A stretch of 64,000 nt of DNA from Azoarcus sp. Aa7 (GTDB lineage: Bacteria; Pseudomonadota; Gammaproteobacteria; Burkholderiales; Rhodocyclaceae). The notes beneath the pieces are model-generated. The model was not told the origin of the DNA. It saw only the letters and a list, made by a program, of their open reading frames with translations, and did no database searches. Positions 16,200 through 25,830 of this stretch are shown here, in pieces. A program made the position numbers and the translations under genes. Location of the stretch: positions 100,566 to 164,565 of the forward strand of contig NZ_QVLR01000006.1 of NCBI RefSeq assembly GCF_014822185.1, read 5' to 3'. Each line of letters opens with the position of its first letter. Positions within the stretch are counted from its first letter, which is position 1.

Positions 16200-17381
16200 A
16201 TGGCGAATCGTGAAGTAGTGGTTTTGAGCGCAGTCCGTTCGGCCGTGGGCGGTTTCGGCGGATCGCTGAAGGACATGGAGCCGGCTGAGCTGGGTGGTGT
16301 GGTCGTCAAGGAAGCGATCGCCCGCGCCGGCGTCGATCCGAAGCAGGTGACCTTCGCCACTGTCGGCAACTGCATCCCGACCGAATCGCGCTACGCTTAT
16401 GTCGCGCGCGTCGCGACGATCCAGGGCGGCATGTCGATGGATTCGGTGGCTTTCGCCGTCAACCGTCTGTGCGGCTCGGCGCAGCAGGCCATCGTCAACT
16501 CCGCCCAGGCGATCATGCTCGGTGATGCCGACTTTGCGATCGGCGGCGGTGTCGAAGTAATGTCGCGCGGCGCCTATCTGCTGCCCGCACTGCGTAACGG
16601 CGCCCGCATGGGTGACGCCAAGGCCATCGACGCGATGGTATCGGTACTGACCGACCCGTTCGGGGTCGGCCACATGGGCATCACCGCGGAGAACCTGACC
16701 TCCAAGTGGAGCATCAGCCGCGAGGATCAGGACGCCTTCGCGCTCGAGTCGCAGAACCGTGCCGCAGCGGCGATCGCCGAAGGCCGTTTCAAGAGCCAGA
16801 TCGTTCCGATCACCTTCGAGACCCGCAAGGGCCCGGTCGTGTTCGACACCGACGAGCATCCGCGCATGACCACCATGGAAGCGCTGGGCAAGATGAAGCC
16901 CGCGTTCAAGAAGGACGGTTCGGTCACCGCCGGTAACGCTTCCGGCATCAACGACGCAGCAGCCTTCCTGGTGCTGGCCGACGCTGCCAAGGCTGCCGCC
17001 GGCGGCCACAAGCCGATCGCGCGCCTGGTTGCCTACGCGATCGCCGGCGTTCCCAACGACGTCATGGGTGAAGGCCCGATCCCGGCCTCCAAGCTCGCGC
17101 TGCAGCGTGCCGGCCTGTCGCTGGACAAGATCGACGTGATCGAATCCAACGAAGCCTTCGCTGCGCAGTCGATTGCGGTGAACAAGGGGCTCGAGCTCGA
17201 TCCGAAGAAGACCAATCCGAACGGTGGCGCGATCGCGCTGGGTCACCCGGTCGGTGCGACCGGCGGCGTCATCATCACCAAGCTGCTGCACGAGCTGATC
17301 CGTACCAATGGTCGCTACGGCATGGCGACGATGTGCATCGGCGGCGGCCAGGGCATCACGACGATCTGGGAACGCATCTGA
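16200..17381 (+). CDS. bktB: acetyl-CoA C-acyltransferase (beta-ketothiolase)
   Basis: A 393-residue thiolase that condenses or cleaves acyl-CoA, as in polyhydroxyalkanoate or fatty-acid metabolism. Catalytic residues are C91 in NRLCGSAQQ, H349 in ALGHPVGATGG and C379 in MCIGGGQG. Overall pattern is closest to BktB of Cupriavidus. AGGAGGGAG lies just before the ATG at 16200. It starts 20 bp after the CobD/CbiB-family gene and ends before a strong bidirectional terminator. Substrate chain length cannot be read from sequence. Confidence 0.9.
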   Translation: MANREVVVLSAVRSAVGGFGGSLKDMEPAELGGVVVKEAIARAGVDPKQVTFATVGNCIPTESRYAYVARVATIQGGMSMDSVAFAVNRLCGSAQQAIVNSAQAIMLGDADFAIGGGVEVMSRGAYLLPALRNGARMGDAKAIDAMVSVLTDPFGVGHMGITAENLTSKWSISREDQDAFALESQNRAAAAIAEGRFKSQIVPITFETRKGPVVFDTDEHPRMTTMEALGKMKPAFKKDGSVTAGNASGINDAAAFLVLADAAKAAAGGHKPIARLVAYAIAGVPNDVMGEGPIPASKLALQRAGLSLDKIDVIESNEAFAAQSIAVNKGLELDPKKTNPNGGAIALGHPVGATGGVIITKLLHELIRTNGRYGMATMCIGGGQGITTIWERI

Positions 17382-17400
17382 CGTTCTGCTGATCAGCTAA

Positions 17401-17426
17401 GAAAAAACCCGCTTCGGCGGGTTTTT
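17401..17426. terminator. bidirectional Rho-independent terminator
   Basis: A stem AAAAAACCCGC/GCGGGTTTTTT around a TTCG tetraloop lies between the convergent thiolase and rsgA genes. The A-run and T-run allow termination in both directions. Confidence 0.9.
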
Positions 17427-17454
17427 TCATTTCCGGGTGGTCGTTTCGGAGCGC

Positions 17455-18387
17455 TTACCAGCCTTGCGATTGACGCTTGGCTTCCTTGATCTCGTTGCGA
17501 ATCATCCGGTAATGCTCGAAGCGGCGCACGTCGATCGCGCCCGCCTCGATGGCAGCGCGCAGGGCGCAGCCAGGTTCGGATTCGTGCTGACAGTCGCGGA
17601 AACGGCAGTCGCCGAGGTGGCCCTGGAACTCGACGAAGCTCGCAGCGAGTTCGTCGGGTGTGAGGTGGGCAAGGCCGAAGGCCTGCAGACCGGGGCTGTC
17701 GATCAGCCAGCCGCCGTCGAGTGGATACAGCCGGGCGAAGGTGGTCGTGTGCTTGCCGCTGTTGAGCGCTTCCGAGATCTCGCGCGTCGCTGCGCGGGCT
17801 TCCGGGATCAGGGCGTTGGTGAGTGTCGACTTCCCCATGCCCGACTGGCCGACGAAGATGCTGCGCTGGCCGGCGAGATACGGCCGCAGGCCGTCGGCGC
17901 CGGCGCGTGCGCTCAGTTCGACTACCTCGTAGCCGAGCTTTTCGAAGGGGGCGAGCATGCGGCGGGCGGCGGGCAGGGACTCGGCGAGGTCGGCCTTGTT
18001 GAGGACGATCAGGGTCTTGAGGTGCTGGCTTTCGGCCGCCGCGATGCAGCGCGAGATCAGCAGGTCCGAGAACCCGGGCTCCGTTGCGGTCACCAGCACG
18101 ACCTGGCTGAGGTTCGCGGCGATGAGTTTTTCGCGGAATGCGTCCGAGCGCCACAGCAGGTTCCGCCGCGGCTTGAGCGCCGTGATGACGCCCTGGTCGC
18201 TGCCCGTGGCTTCGATCTCGACTTCGTCGCCGCACGCGAAGGTGCTTTTCTTGCCGCGCGGGTAGCACTTGAGCCGGCTTTCATCCTGCCCGGCCTGTCC
18301 CGCGACGACGACCTCGTAATGGCGGCCGAAGGCGGCGACGATCACGCCTTCGAGTGTCGTGCCGCGGTTCTGTCGGGGTTTGCTCAC
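17455..18387 (-). CDS. rsgA: ribosome small-subunit GTPase RsgA
   Basis: A 310-residue GTPase acting in 30S maturation. An OB-fold precedes a circularly permuted GTPase domain: LNKADLAES (G4) comes before GQSGMGKSTLTN (G1), with the HTTTFARLY switch after it. A C-terminal zinc-binding part has CRFRDCQHESEPGC. The start is at the conserved N-terminus. The M48 protease gene ends 13 bp upstream on the same strand, so they are probably co-transcribed. Confidence 0.96.
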   Translation of the reverse strand: MSKPRQNRGTTLEGVIVAAFGRHYEVVVAGQAGQDESRLKCYPRGKKSTFACGDEVEIEATGSDQGVITALKPRRNLLWRSDAFREKLIAANLSQVVLVTATEPGFSDLLISRCIAAAESQHLKTLIVLNKADLAESLPAARRMLAPFEKLGYEVVELSARAGADGLRPYLAGQRSIFVGQSGMGKSTLTNALIPEARAATREISEALNSGKHTTTFARLYPLDGGWLIDSPGLQAFGLAHLTPDELAASFVEFQGHLGDCRFRDCQHESEPGCALRAAIEAGAIDVRRFEHYRMIRNEIKEAKRQSQGW

Positions 18388-18400
18388 GAAATGCCGGGTC

Positions 18401-19672
18401 TCAACTGGGGGCGCGCAGGCGTGCGACGCGCAGCGCGGCCGGGGGGTGGGAGTCGAAGAAGCTCGAGTACAGCGGGTCGGGCGTGAGCGTGGAGGCGTTG
18501 TCGCGGTAGAGCTTCACGAGCGCCTGCGCAAGGTCGGCGGCGCGTGTCTGTTGTGCGGCGTACGCGTCGGCCTCGAATTCATGCACCCGCGACCAGTAGC
18601 TCATCAGCGGGGCGGCCGGGAAGGTGAAGCAGGGCAGGGCCAGTGCGAACAGGGCCAGTGCGACGGCGGTGCCGGCCGATGCGGGGGCGACGCCCAGTCC
18701 GGCGAAGAACCACGCCTGTCCCATCAGCCAGCCGAGCAGCCACAGAAGGCCGAGGCTCGCCGCGGAGATGACCGCGAGGCGCTTCCAGATGTGGCGGTGG
18801 TGAAAATGCCCGAGTTCGTGGGCCAGTACGGCCTCGACTTCCTCGGGCCTGAGCTTTTCCAGCAGCGTATCGAAGAACACGATGCGCTTGGCCGCGCCGA
18901 AGCCCGTGAAGTAGGCATTGCCGTGCGCCGAACGGCGCGAGCCGTCCATCACGAAGAGGCCGCGGGAACGGAAGCCGCAGCGCGTCAGCAGGGCCTCGAC
19001 GCGTGCCTTCAGGGCTTCGTCCGCGAGTGGCGTGAACTTGTTGAATAGTGGCGCGATGAAGGTCGGCCAGATGAAGAGCGCCAGCAGGTTGAACGCGAGC
19101 CAGAAGAGCCACACCCACAGCCACCAGCGCTCGCCCATGGCGCCCATCAGCCACAGCACGGCGGCGAGGAGGGGCAGTCCGATCAGCGCGGCGAGCATCG
19201 TTTCGCGGGCGAGGTCGGCCAGGTACAGGCCGGGTGTCATGCGGTTGAAGCCGAAGCGCTTCTCGATGCCGAAGGTGCGATAGAGCGCGAACGGGAGCTC
19301 GATGACCCAGCCCGCGATGCCGAGCGCCGCGAGCAGGGCAATGCCGTGCGCGAGCGTTCCGGCTGCGAAAATTCCGGCTGCGAAAATTCCGGCGAGCAGG
19401 TCGTGGATGGCCTGCAGGCCGCCGCCGAGGGTGAGGGCGAGCACGTAGGCCGTGCCGACGGCGGCATCGATGGTGCCGAGCTGCATCCGCGCGGCGGTGT
19501 AGTCCGCCGCCTTGCGATGCGACTCCAGACCGATCGACTCGGCGAACGGAGGCGGCACGGCTTCCCGGTGCGCGCGCACGTGCCGGATCTGGCGCATCAT
19601 GAGCACGAGCCTGGCGAGCAGGGTCAGTGTGGCGGCGGCGAGGAACAGGGACGAGAAGGCTTGCGGGGACAT
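18401..19672 (-). CDS. M48-family membrane metalloprotease (Ste24-like)
   Basis: A 423-residue integral membrane zinc protease. The HELGHFHH motif lies near residue 283 with the downstream FEADAYA glutamate region near 390, and several hydrophobic helices precede it, as in Ste24/CAAX-type M48A enzymes. [11 protein letters not shown] in the N-terminal third results from a 15-bp tandem duplication (19366-19395). The gene leads an operon with rsgA and is divergent from orn, a layout common in betaproteobacteria. Confidence 0.9.
   Translation of the reverse strand: MSPQAFSSLFLAAATLTLLARLVLMMRQIRHVRAHREAVPPPFAESIGLESHRKAADYTAARMQLGTIDAAVGTAYVLALTLGGGLQAIHDLLAGIFAAGIFAAGTLAHGIALLAALGIAGWVIELPFALYRTFGIEKRFGFNRMTPGLYLADLARETMLAALIGLPLLAAVLWLMGAMGERWWLWVWLFWLAFNLLALFIWPTFIAPLFNKFTPLADEALKARVEALLTRCGFRSRGLFVMDGSRRSAHGNAYFTGFGAAKRIVFFDTLLEKLRPEEVEAVLAHELGHFHHRHIWKRLAVISAASLGLLWLLGWLMGQAWFFAGLGVAPASAGTAVALALFALALPCFTFPAAPLMSYWSRVHEFEADAYAAQQTRAADLAQALVKLYRDNASTLTPDPLYSSFFDSHPPAALRVARLRAPS
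19366..19395. repeat. 15-bp in-frame tandem duplication
   Basis: Two perfect copies of a 15-bp unit containing GCGAAAATTCCGGC lie head to tail inside the M48 protease gene and encode a repeated FAAGI. The unit is AT-richer than its surroundings. The repeat keeps the reading frame. Confidence 0.85.
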
Positions 19673-19746
19673 TCGGCGAGTGGAGTGGGCGGGCGGGAAG
19701 GCATCTATGCCACAATCGCGCCTTTGCTCAAGCGGGGCGGACGATT

Positions 19747-20298
19747 ATGGCACAGGATCAGAATCACCTCATCTGGCTGGACATGGAAATGACCGGCCTG
19801 GAGCCTGATACCGATCGCATCATCGAGATCGCGATCGTGATCACCGATTCGCAGCTCAACACCGTTGCGGAAGCGCCCGTGATCGCGGTGCATCAGCCCG
19901 ACAGTGCGCTCGACCGGATGGATCAATGGAACCGCGACACGCACGGCAAGTCCGGCCTGACCGACCGCGTGAAGGCGTCGATGATCGGCGAGGCGGATGC
20001 CGAGGCGCAGATGCTCGCCTTCCTGCAGCAGTATGTGCCGGCGCGCAGCTCGCCGATGTGCGGTAACTCGGTGTGCCAGGATCGCCGCTTCCTCGCCCGC
20101 TACATGCCGCAGCTCGAGGCGTGGTTCCATTACCGCAACCTCGACGTGTCGACGCTGAAGGAACTCGCGCGCCGGTGGCGTCCGGAGGTCTACAAGGGCG
20201 TCGTCAAGAAGGGCAAGCACGAGGCGCTGTCGGACATTTACGAATCGATCGGCGAATTGCGCCACTATCGCGACAACTTCCTGCGTCTCGAAGGCTGA
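19747..20298 (+). CDS. orn: oligoribonuclease
   Basis: A 183-residue 3'-5' exonuclease that degrades dinucleotides to mononucleotides, including pGpG from c-di-GMP turnover, which links it to the HD-GYP proteins in this window. The DEDDh residues are visible: D and E of [12 protein letters not shown] in [10 protein letters not shown], and the HEALSDI motif near the end. The ATG at 19747 gives the usual N-terminus; the preceding open frame is not conserved. Confidence 0.96.
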   Translation: MAQDQNHLIWLDMEMTGLEPDTDRIIEIAIVITDSQLNTVAEAPVIAVHQPDSALDRMDQWNRDTHGKSGLTDRVKASMIGEADAEAQMLAFLQQYVPARSSPMCGNSVCQDRRFLARYMPQLEAWFHYRNLDVSTLKELARRWRPEVYKGVVKKGKHEALSDIYESIGELRHYRDNFLRLEG

Positions 20299-20359
20299 GC
20301 GGTTTGCAGCATCCGCGCGCCCCTGGCCGGCGCGCGGCATCGCCGGGTGCGGTCCGGGC

Positions 20360-22012
20360 TCAGTCGCGCCGGTACAGGCGGAAGATTTCCCGCTGTCGTC
20401 CCCCGCCGCGGCGGAACTCCCAGATCTGCTGCCATTCCTGCGCCGGTTTCTGAGTGTTGCTGCGATCGTCGAAGACCAGCAGGAAGCCGCACGGCGTCTC
20501 GTTGTTGATGACCCGCTCGGGCCGGATTCCGGCGAAGTAATGGAAGGAGGCGCGCTGGCTGGCGGACAGACCCATCATCGCGACGCAGTCCTGGCGCTCG
20601 CCTGCCAGCGCAATCTTCAGCGACGTGGCGGCCGGACGGTAGCTGCGGTCATGGTCGAACCAAGGCTTGAGCAGCGCGATCGCGAGGCACCACAGCATCG
20701 TCATCCCGAGCGCCCAGTTGGTCGGCGCGCGGTTCGGCGAGCGCGGCAGCCGCCACACCAGCAGCACCCACGCCGAGATGATGACGATGCCGGTGATCGC
20801 CGATATCTCCGGCGCGCGCACGGCGAAATCGGGCGCGACGCGCACGAGGTGGCGCGCCAGGCCGGGCGGCCACAGGAAGACCTGCGCGCTCCACGCGATC
20901 CACACGAGCAGTGCGAAGACGCCGAAGGTCATGATGCCGAACCAGTCGAACGCGTTCGCCGCGCCGCGGCGCAGGGTCGGTACGCCGGACGCCGCGAGCA
21001 GCGCGAGCGGCGGCACGAGTGGCAGCATCGACGCCGGACTGAGGCTGCCGTTCAGGATGATCCAGGTCAGGGTGAGCACGAGAGCGGCGATCGGCAGCAG
21101 CGAGGACACGCGCAACAGATGGCGGCGCGTGCGCCACAGCGACCACAGCGTGATGGGCCACAGCGGCCAGGCGAACCAGCCGAGGAGTTCGGCGAGACGC
21201 GTGAGCTCGTTGCCGCTCATCGCTTCTGCCCATAGGTTGCGCCACTCGGTGCGCCACCACTGCGCGAGCAGGTCGGGGGACTGGTAATGCAGCACCAGCG
21301 GCCACAGCGCCGACGCGCCGATCGCGAGGCTCAGGCCGATGATCAACCCGCTGCTGGCGCGCGGGTTGCGGCATTCGGGGCTGCAGGCGATGACGACGAG
21401 GAAGAGCGGCAGCGTGAGCAGGATGCCCGGCAGGCCGCCGGCGAGGAAGGCGAGGGCGGCACCCAGACCGGCCTGGACGCCGCCGAGCACCGGGCGGGTC
21501 GGGATGTGCGAGAGGCCCGCCAGCGCGAGCGCCTGCATCGCCATCAGCGCGATCATCGGCTGCGTTTCATGCGCGTGCAGCACCAGGCCCAGCGTGCCGA
21601 GGGTCAGCAGGGCCGCGGGGGTGCGTGTCTCGCGGCCGTAGAGACGGGTCGCCGCGCGCGCGATCCAGAAGATCGCCAGGGCCGTGAACAGCGTGGTCGC
21701 GAGCCGGGCCCCGTCGTGCAGGGGCAGGAGCGGGGCGAGCAGGCGCGCGAACGCCGCGCCGGTCCAGTAGTAGAGCGGCGGAAAATCCGTTTCGGGCTGA
21801 CCGGCGATCGCAGGGAACAGCAGGTGGTTCCCCTGCAGCATTTCCAGGATCGGGCCAAAATGGCGCGCGTCGTCGCCGCGCCAAGGGTCGTGGCCGGTCA
21901 GTCCGGTGAGCAGGTACAGGGCGATGAGCAGCGCAAGGCCGGTCGCACCGTACAGATGCCGCCGGATCGTTGAGGTCCGGAAGGATTCTCCAGTCATGTC
22001 ATGTTGCGCCAT
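20360..22012 (-). CDS. GT-C (ArnT-like, family 39) glycosyltransferase
   Basis: A 550-residue inner-membrane protein with about 11 hydrophobic helices. The first periplasmic loop after helix 1 has DPWRGDDARHFGPI and DFPPLYYW, the arrangement of acidic and aromatic residues seen in ArnT/PMT-type lipid-linked sugar transferases. A soluble C-terminal domain of about 130 residues follows. No sugar-lipid biosynthesis genes are adjacent, so the acceptor is unknown. The start may be MAQHDM at 22012 or MTGESF five codons later. Confidence 0.8.
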   Translation of the reverse strand: MAQHDMTGESFRTSTIRRHLYGATGLALLIALYLLTGLTGHDPWRGDDARHFGPILEMLQGNHLLFPAIAGQPETDFPPLYYWTGAAFARLLAPLLPLHDGARLATTLFTALAIFWIARAATRLYGRETRTPAALLTLGTLGLVLHAHETQPMIALMAMQALALAGLSHIPTRPVLGGVQAGLGAALAFLAGGLPGILLTLPLFLVVIACSPECRNPRASSGLIIGLSLAIGASALWPLVLHYQSPDLLAQWWRTEWRNLWAEAMSGNELTRLAELLGWFAWPLWPITLWSLWRTRRHLLRVSSLLPIAALVLTLTWIILNGSLSPASMLPLVPPLALLAASGVPTLRRGAANAFDWFGIMTFGVFALLVWIAWSAQVFLWPPGLARHLVRVAPDFAVRAPEISAITGIVIISAWVLLVWRLPRSPNRAPTNWALGMTMLWCLAIALLKPWFDHDRSYRPAATSLKIALAGERQDCVAMMGLSASQRASFHYFAGIRPERVINNETPCGFLLVFDDRSNTQKPAQEWQQIWEFRRGGGRQREIFRLYRRD

Positions 22013-22091
22013 CCGTCATTGTGCGGAGGCGTCCGAACGTCGGGTGCGGAATTCTAGCCGGAGCGGGCAGCCGCGCCGTGTTTCGAGGAAC

Positions 22092-22119
22092 AAAAAAGGC
22101 AGCCGAAGCTGCCTTTTTT
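22092..22119. terminator. bidirectional terminator after rpmE
   Basis: A 12-bp arm pair AAAAAAGGCAGC/GCTGCCTTTTTT with a CGAA tetraloop lies immediately 3' of rpmE on the minus strand. Its symmetry means it could also stop plus-strand transcription. Confidence 0.9.
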
Positions 22120-22140
22120 GCCGTGACCGGAAGCCGGGGT

Positions 22141-22359
22141 TCAGCCAAGGCGCTGAACGCTGCCGTATTTCTGGCGGAAACGCTCGACGCGACCGGCGGT
22201 GTCGACGATCTTCTGCTTGCCGGTGTAGAAGGGGTGGCAGGCAGCGCACACTTCGACGTGCAGCACGGGCTTGCCCAGCGTCGAACGGGTTTCGAAGGCA
22301 TTGCCGCAGGAGCAGGTGACCTGGACGGCTTTGTAATTCGGGTGGATATCCGCTTTCAT
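22141..22359 (-). CDS. rpmE: 50S ribosomal protein L31
   Basis: A 72-residue ribosomal protein of the zinc-binding (C+) type, with C16, C18, C38 and C41 and the typical HPFYTGKQK. It is the primary L31, not the zinc-free paralogue. It is monocistronic with its own terminator. Confidence 0.97.
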   Translation of the reverse strand: MKADIHPNYKAVQVTCSCGNAFETRSTLGKPVLHVEVCAACHPFYTGKQKIVDTAGRVERFRQKYGSVQRLG

Positions 22360-22569
22360 GGCGATTCCTTGGACAAGCGGGCGGTGAATGTGGCCGCCCT
22401 GATAACGGGTGGAAACCGGGAATTATCCTTGATCGGCCGCGACAAGGCAAGTGAGGCGGGGGCGCCCGGGCGGGGATGCCGCTGGTGCTGGTGGTGGGCA
22501 GGCGTCACCACCATGTTCGCCCGGATCGCGGATGGGCTTACAATATCGCCCTTTTTTCAGGGAGTTGGT

Positions 22570-23544
22570 GTGCGTCTGCTGCTCGCGCCGATGGAAGGTC
22601 TGCTCGACGCCGATTTGCGCGACGTGCTCACCCGTGCCTGTCCCTACGACTGGGCCGTGAGCGAATTCGCGCGCGTGTCCGGTACGCTCCTGCCGCACCG
22701 CGTCTACCGACGCATCAGCCCCGAACTGCAGTCCGGCGGGCGGACCCGGGCGTCGGTGCCGGTACGCGTGCAACTGCTGGGCTCGGATCCCGCCTGCCTT
22801 GCCGACAATGCGGCGCATCTCGCCGAACTCGCCCCTCCTGGCATCGACCTCAATTTCGGCTGCCCGGCCCCGACGGTGAACCGCCATCGCGGCGGAGCCG
22901 TACTGCTCGACGAACCGGAACTCCTCCATCGCATCGCCGCGGCCGTGCGGGCTGCCGTGCCGGCCGGGGTGCCGTTCACCGCGAAGATGCGCTTGGGCGT
23001 TGCCGACGCCTCGAAGGCCGTCGAATGTGCCCAGGCGCTCGCCGCCGGGGGCGTGGAGGGCCTGGTCGTGCATGCGCGTACCAAGCTCGACGGTTACCGT
23101 CCGCCCGCGCATTGGGTGTGGATTGCGCGCATCGCGGAGGCGGTGGATATTCCCGTCACCGCCAACGGCGAAGTGTGGTCCGAGGCGGACTGGCGGCGCT
23201 GCTGCGCCGAGAGCGGGGTTGCCGACGTGATGCTGGGGCGCGGGGCGGTCGCCGACCCCTTCCTTGCACGACGCTTGCGTGCACATGGCGGCGCGGTCGA
23301 CCGCGACGCGGAGTGGGCGGAGCTGCAGCCGCTGCTCGCACTCTTCTGGCGCCGGGTTCGGGAAAGGCTGCTGCCGCAGCATTCGCCGGGTCGCCTCAAG
23401 CAGTGGCTGAACCTGCTGCGCCGCAATTATCCGCAGGCCGAGCGCCTGTTCCGCGAAGTACGCGCGGCGCGCAAGCCCCCCGAGATCGATGCCGCCCTCG
23501 TGCGCCACGGCATTGCCGCCGCAGCGCTGCCGCTGGCGGCCTGA
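22570..23544 (+). CDS. dusC: tRNA-dihydrouridine(16) synthase
   Basis: A 324-residue FMN enzyme that reduces uridine 16 in tRNA. It opens with LLLAPMEGLLDADLRD; LNFGCPAPTVNRHRGGA carries the catalytic cysteine; LVVHARTKLDGYRPPAHW is the DusC-type substrate loop, and GRGAVADPFL is the flavin phosphate motif. It starts with GTG at 22570, chosen because GGAG lies 5 nt upstream and the family N-terminus begins there. The methyltransferase gene begins 15 bp after its stop. Confidence 0.93.
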   Translation: MRLLLAPMEGLLDADLRDVLTRACPYDWAVSEFARVSGTLLPHRVYRRISPELQSGGRTRASVPVRVQLLGSDPACLADNAAHLAELAPPGIDLNFGCPAPTVNRHRGGAVLLDEPELLHRIAAAVRAAVPAGVPFTAKMRLGVADASKAVECAQALAAGGVEGLVVHARTKLDGYRPPAHWVWIARIAEAVDIPVTANGEVWSEADWRRCCAESGVADVMLGRGAVADPFLARRLRAHGGAVDRDAEWAELQPLLALFWRRVRERLLPQHSPGRLKQWLNLLRRNYPQAERLFREVRAARKPPEIDAALVRHGIAAAALPLAA

Positions 23545-23558
23545 ACCGGACGAATTCG

Positions 23559-24263
23559 ATGAGTTACGCAAATTCGCGCATCCCCGAGAGCGCCCAGTCG
23601 GGCGTGCATGAGCAACTCGTGCGGCGCGTGCAGCGCCATCTCGCGGAGCCCTTCCGCAAGCCCTGCCTGGATTACAACCATGCCGCGTTCGAGGCCAGCC
23701 TCGCCGGCTGGGACCGCAACGCGCCGCTGATCCTCGATGCCGGCTGCGGGGTCGGCCACAGCACGATCCAGCTCGCGCGCGCCTTTCCCGATCACTGGGT
23801 GATCGGCGTAGATCAGTCCGCGGATCGCCTCAACCGCCGCAAGCCCTATCCCGACGCGCTGCTGCCGAAGAACATGGTCTTCGTGCGGGCGGATCTCGTC
23901 GATTACTGGCGCCTGATGAGCGATGCGGGCCTGCGGCTCGCCCGTCACTACATCCTCTATCCGAACCCGTGGCCCAAGATCGGTCACCTGGCGCGCCGCT
24001 GGCACGCTCATCCCGTGTTCCCTTTCATTCCGCGACTGGGTGGCGTGCTCGAATGCCGCACGAACTGGCGCGTGTACATCGAGGAATTCGCGTGTGCGCT
24101 AGCGCTGGCGACCGGCCGCGAAGTCGCCTGGGAAACCTTCGAGGCGCCCGCGCCGCTGACGCCGTTCGAGCGCAAGTACCGGGATTCCGGCCAGACGCTT
24201 TTTCGCCTGGTCTGCGATCTCGACGCTCAGGCTTGCGCGTGGCAAGAGGATGGCGCACGCTGA
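23559..24263 (+). CDS. TrmB-like SAM-dependent methyltransferase
   Basis: A 234-residue protein resembling tRNA (guanine-46-N7)-methyltransferase. The SAM motif is LILDAGCGVGHSTIQLA, followed by VIGVDQSADRL, and LYPNPWPK replaces the PDPWPKKRH of canonical TrmB; the end is DSGQTLFRL. The Lys/Arg-rich stretch after the PWPK motif is weak, so target specificity may differ from TrmB. It directly follows dusC, consistent with tRNA modification. It is likely a paralogue, with a classical trmB elsewhere. Confidence 0.65.
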   Translation: MSYANSRIPESAQSGVHEQLVRRVQRHLAEPFRKPCLDYNHAAFEASLAGWDRNAPLILDAGCGVGHSTIQLARAFPDHWVIGVDQSADRLNRRKPYPDALLPKNMVFVRADLVDYWRLMSDAGLRLARHYILYPNPWPKIGHLARRWHAHPVFPFIPRLGGVLECRTNWRVYIEEFACALALATGREVAWETFEAPAPLTPFERKYRDSGQTLFRLVCDLDAQACAWQEDGAR

Positions 24264-24281
24264 AAGGCATTCCGGAGACAA

Positions 24282-25010
<729 letters not shown>

Positions 25011-25038
25011 GGCGTTGCGCACGGATGCGGGGCGCGGC

Positions 25039-25368
25039 GTGAGCGACGATCACTGCACCCGCTGCGGCGCCTGTTGCGCCGCGTTTCGCGTCGACTTCCA
25101 TCGTTCCGAGCTGGCCAGCGCGACCCCGGGGGGCGTACCCGACGCGATGACCGTTCCAGTGACCGGCGAGCTCGTGCGCATGCGCGGCACCGACGAGGCG
25201 CCGCCGCGCTGCGTCGCGCTCGCGGGCGAGGTCGGCAGCCGGGTCGGCTGCACGATCTATGTCGGGCGGCCGTCACCCTGTCGCGACTTCGCGCCCTACG
25301 CGGCGCTCGGCATCGGCGAGGATGCCTGCGACCGCGCGCGTCGGCGCCACGGCTTGCCGCCGCTGTGA
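25039..25368 (+). CDS. YkgJ-family cysteine-cluster protein
   Basis: A 109-residue protein with the YkgJ/UPF0153 pattern CTRCGACC near the N-terminus, then CVALAGEVG, GCTIYVGRPSPC and RDFAP, likely binding zinc or an iron-sulfur cluster. The GTG start at 25039 is chosen because it aligns with the neighbouring paralogue at 25468. Gap to the SEC-C gene is 28 bp. The cellular role of this family is unsettled. Confidence 0.75.
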   Translation: MSDDHCTRCGACCAAFRVDFHRSELASATPGGVPDAMTVPVTGELVRMRGTDEAPPRCVALAGEVGSRVGCTIYVGRPSPCRDFAPYAALGIGEDACDRARRRHGLPPL

Positions 25369-25467
25369 GTCAGGGGCCGCCTGTCCGACCCGTCCTCCGT
25401 GAATCTGCAACTGCATGAATGCCTTGGGTAGAATCGCGCGGAAACTTGTCCTGCGCACTGACTTGCG

Positions 25468-25830
25468 ATGAGCGATCCGAACCCCTGCCTCGACTGCGGC
25501 ATGTGCTGCGTCCATTTCCGCGTGTCGTTCTACTGGGCCGAGGCGGACGACGCTCCCGGCGGTTTCGTGCCCGCCGCATTGACGGAAAAACTCAACCTGC
25601 ATCTGCGCTGCATGAACGGAACGAACGAGGAGCCTCGCCGCTGTGTGGCGCTCGCGGGGCAGCCCGGCGAGCAGGTGTCGTGCACGATCTACGAGCGGCG
25701 TCCGACGACGTGCCGCGAGTTTCCGTCGCATGAGGCGGATGGCTCGCCGAATCGGAAATGCAACGAGCTGCGCGCGCAGATCGGGCTGCCGGCCTTGCGG
25801 CCGCTTGCGGCGGCGGAGCAGTCCGGGTGA
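25468..25830 (+). CDS. YkgJ-family cysteine-cluster protein, second copy
   Basis: A 120-residue paralogue of the gene at 25039, with CLDCGMCCVHFRV, CVALAGQPG, SCTIYERRPTTC and REFPSHEADG, so the cysteine pattern is the same but the middle segment is longer. It is separated from the first copy by 99 bp and probably has its own promoter. Its stop touches the stop of the convergent Ap4A-phosphorylase-like gene. Confidence 0.82.
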   Translation: MSDPNPCLDCGMCCVHFRVSFYWAEADDAPGGFVPAALTEKLNLHLRCMNGTNEEPRRCVALAGQPGEQVSCTIYERRPTTCREFPSHEADGSPNRKCNELRAQIGLPALRPLAAAEQSG

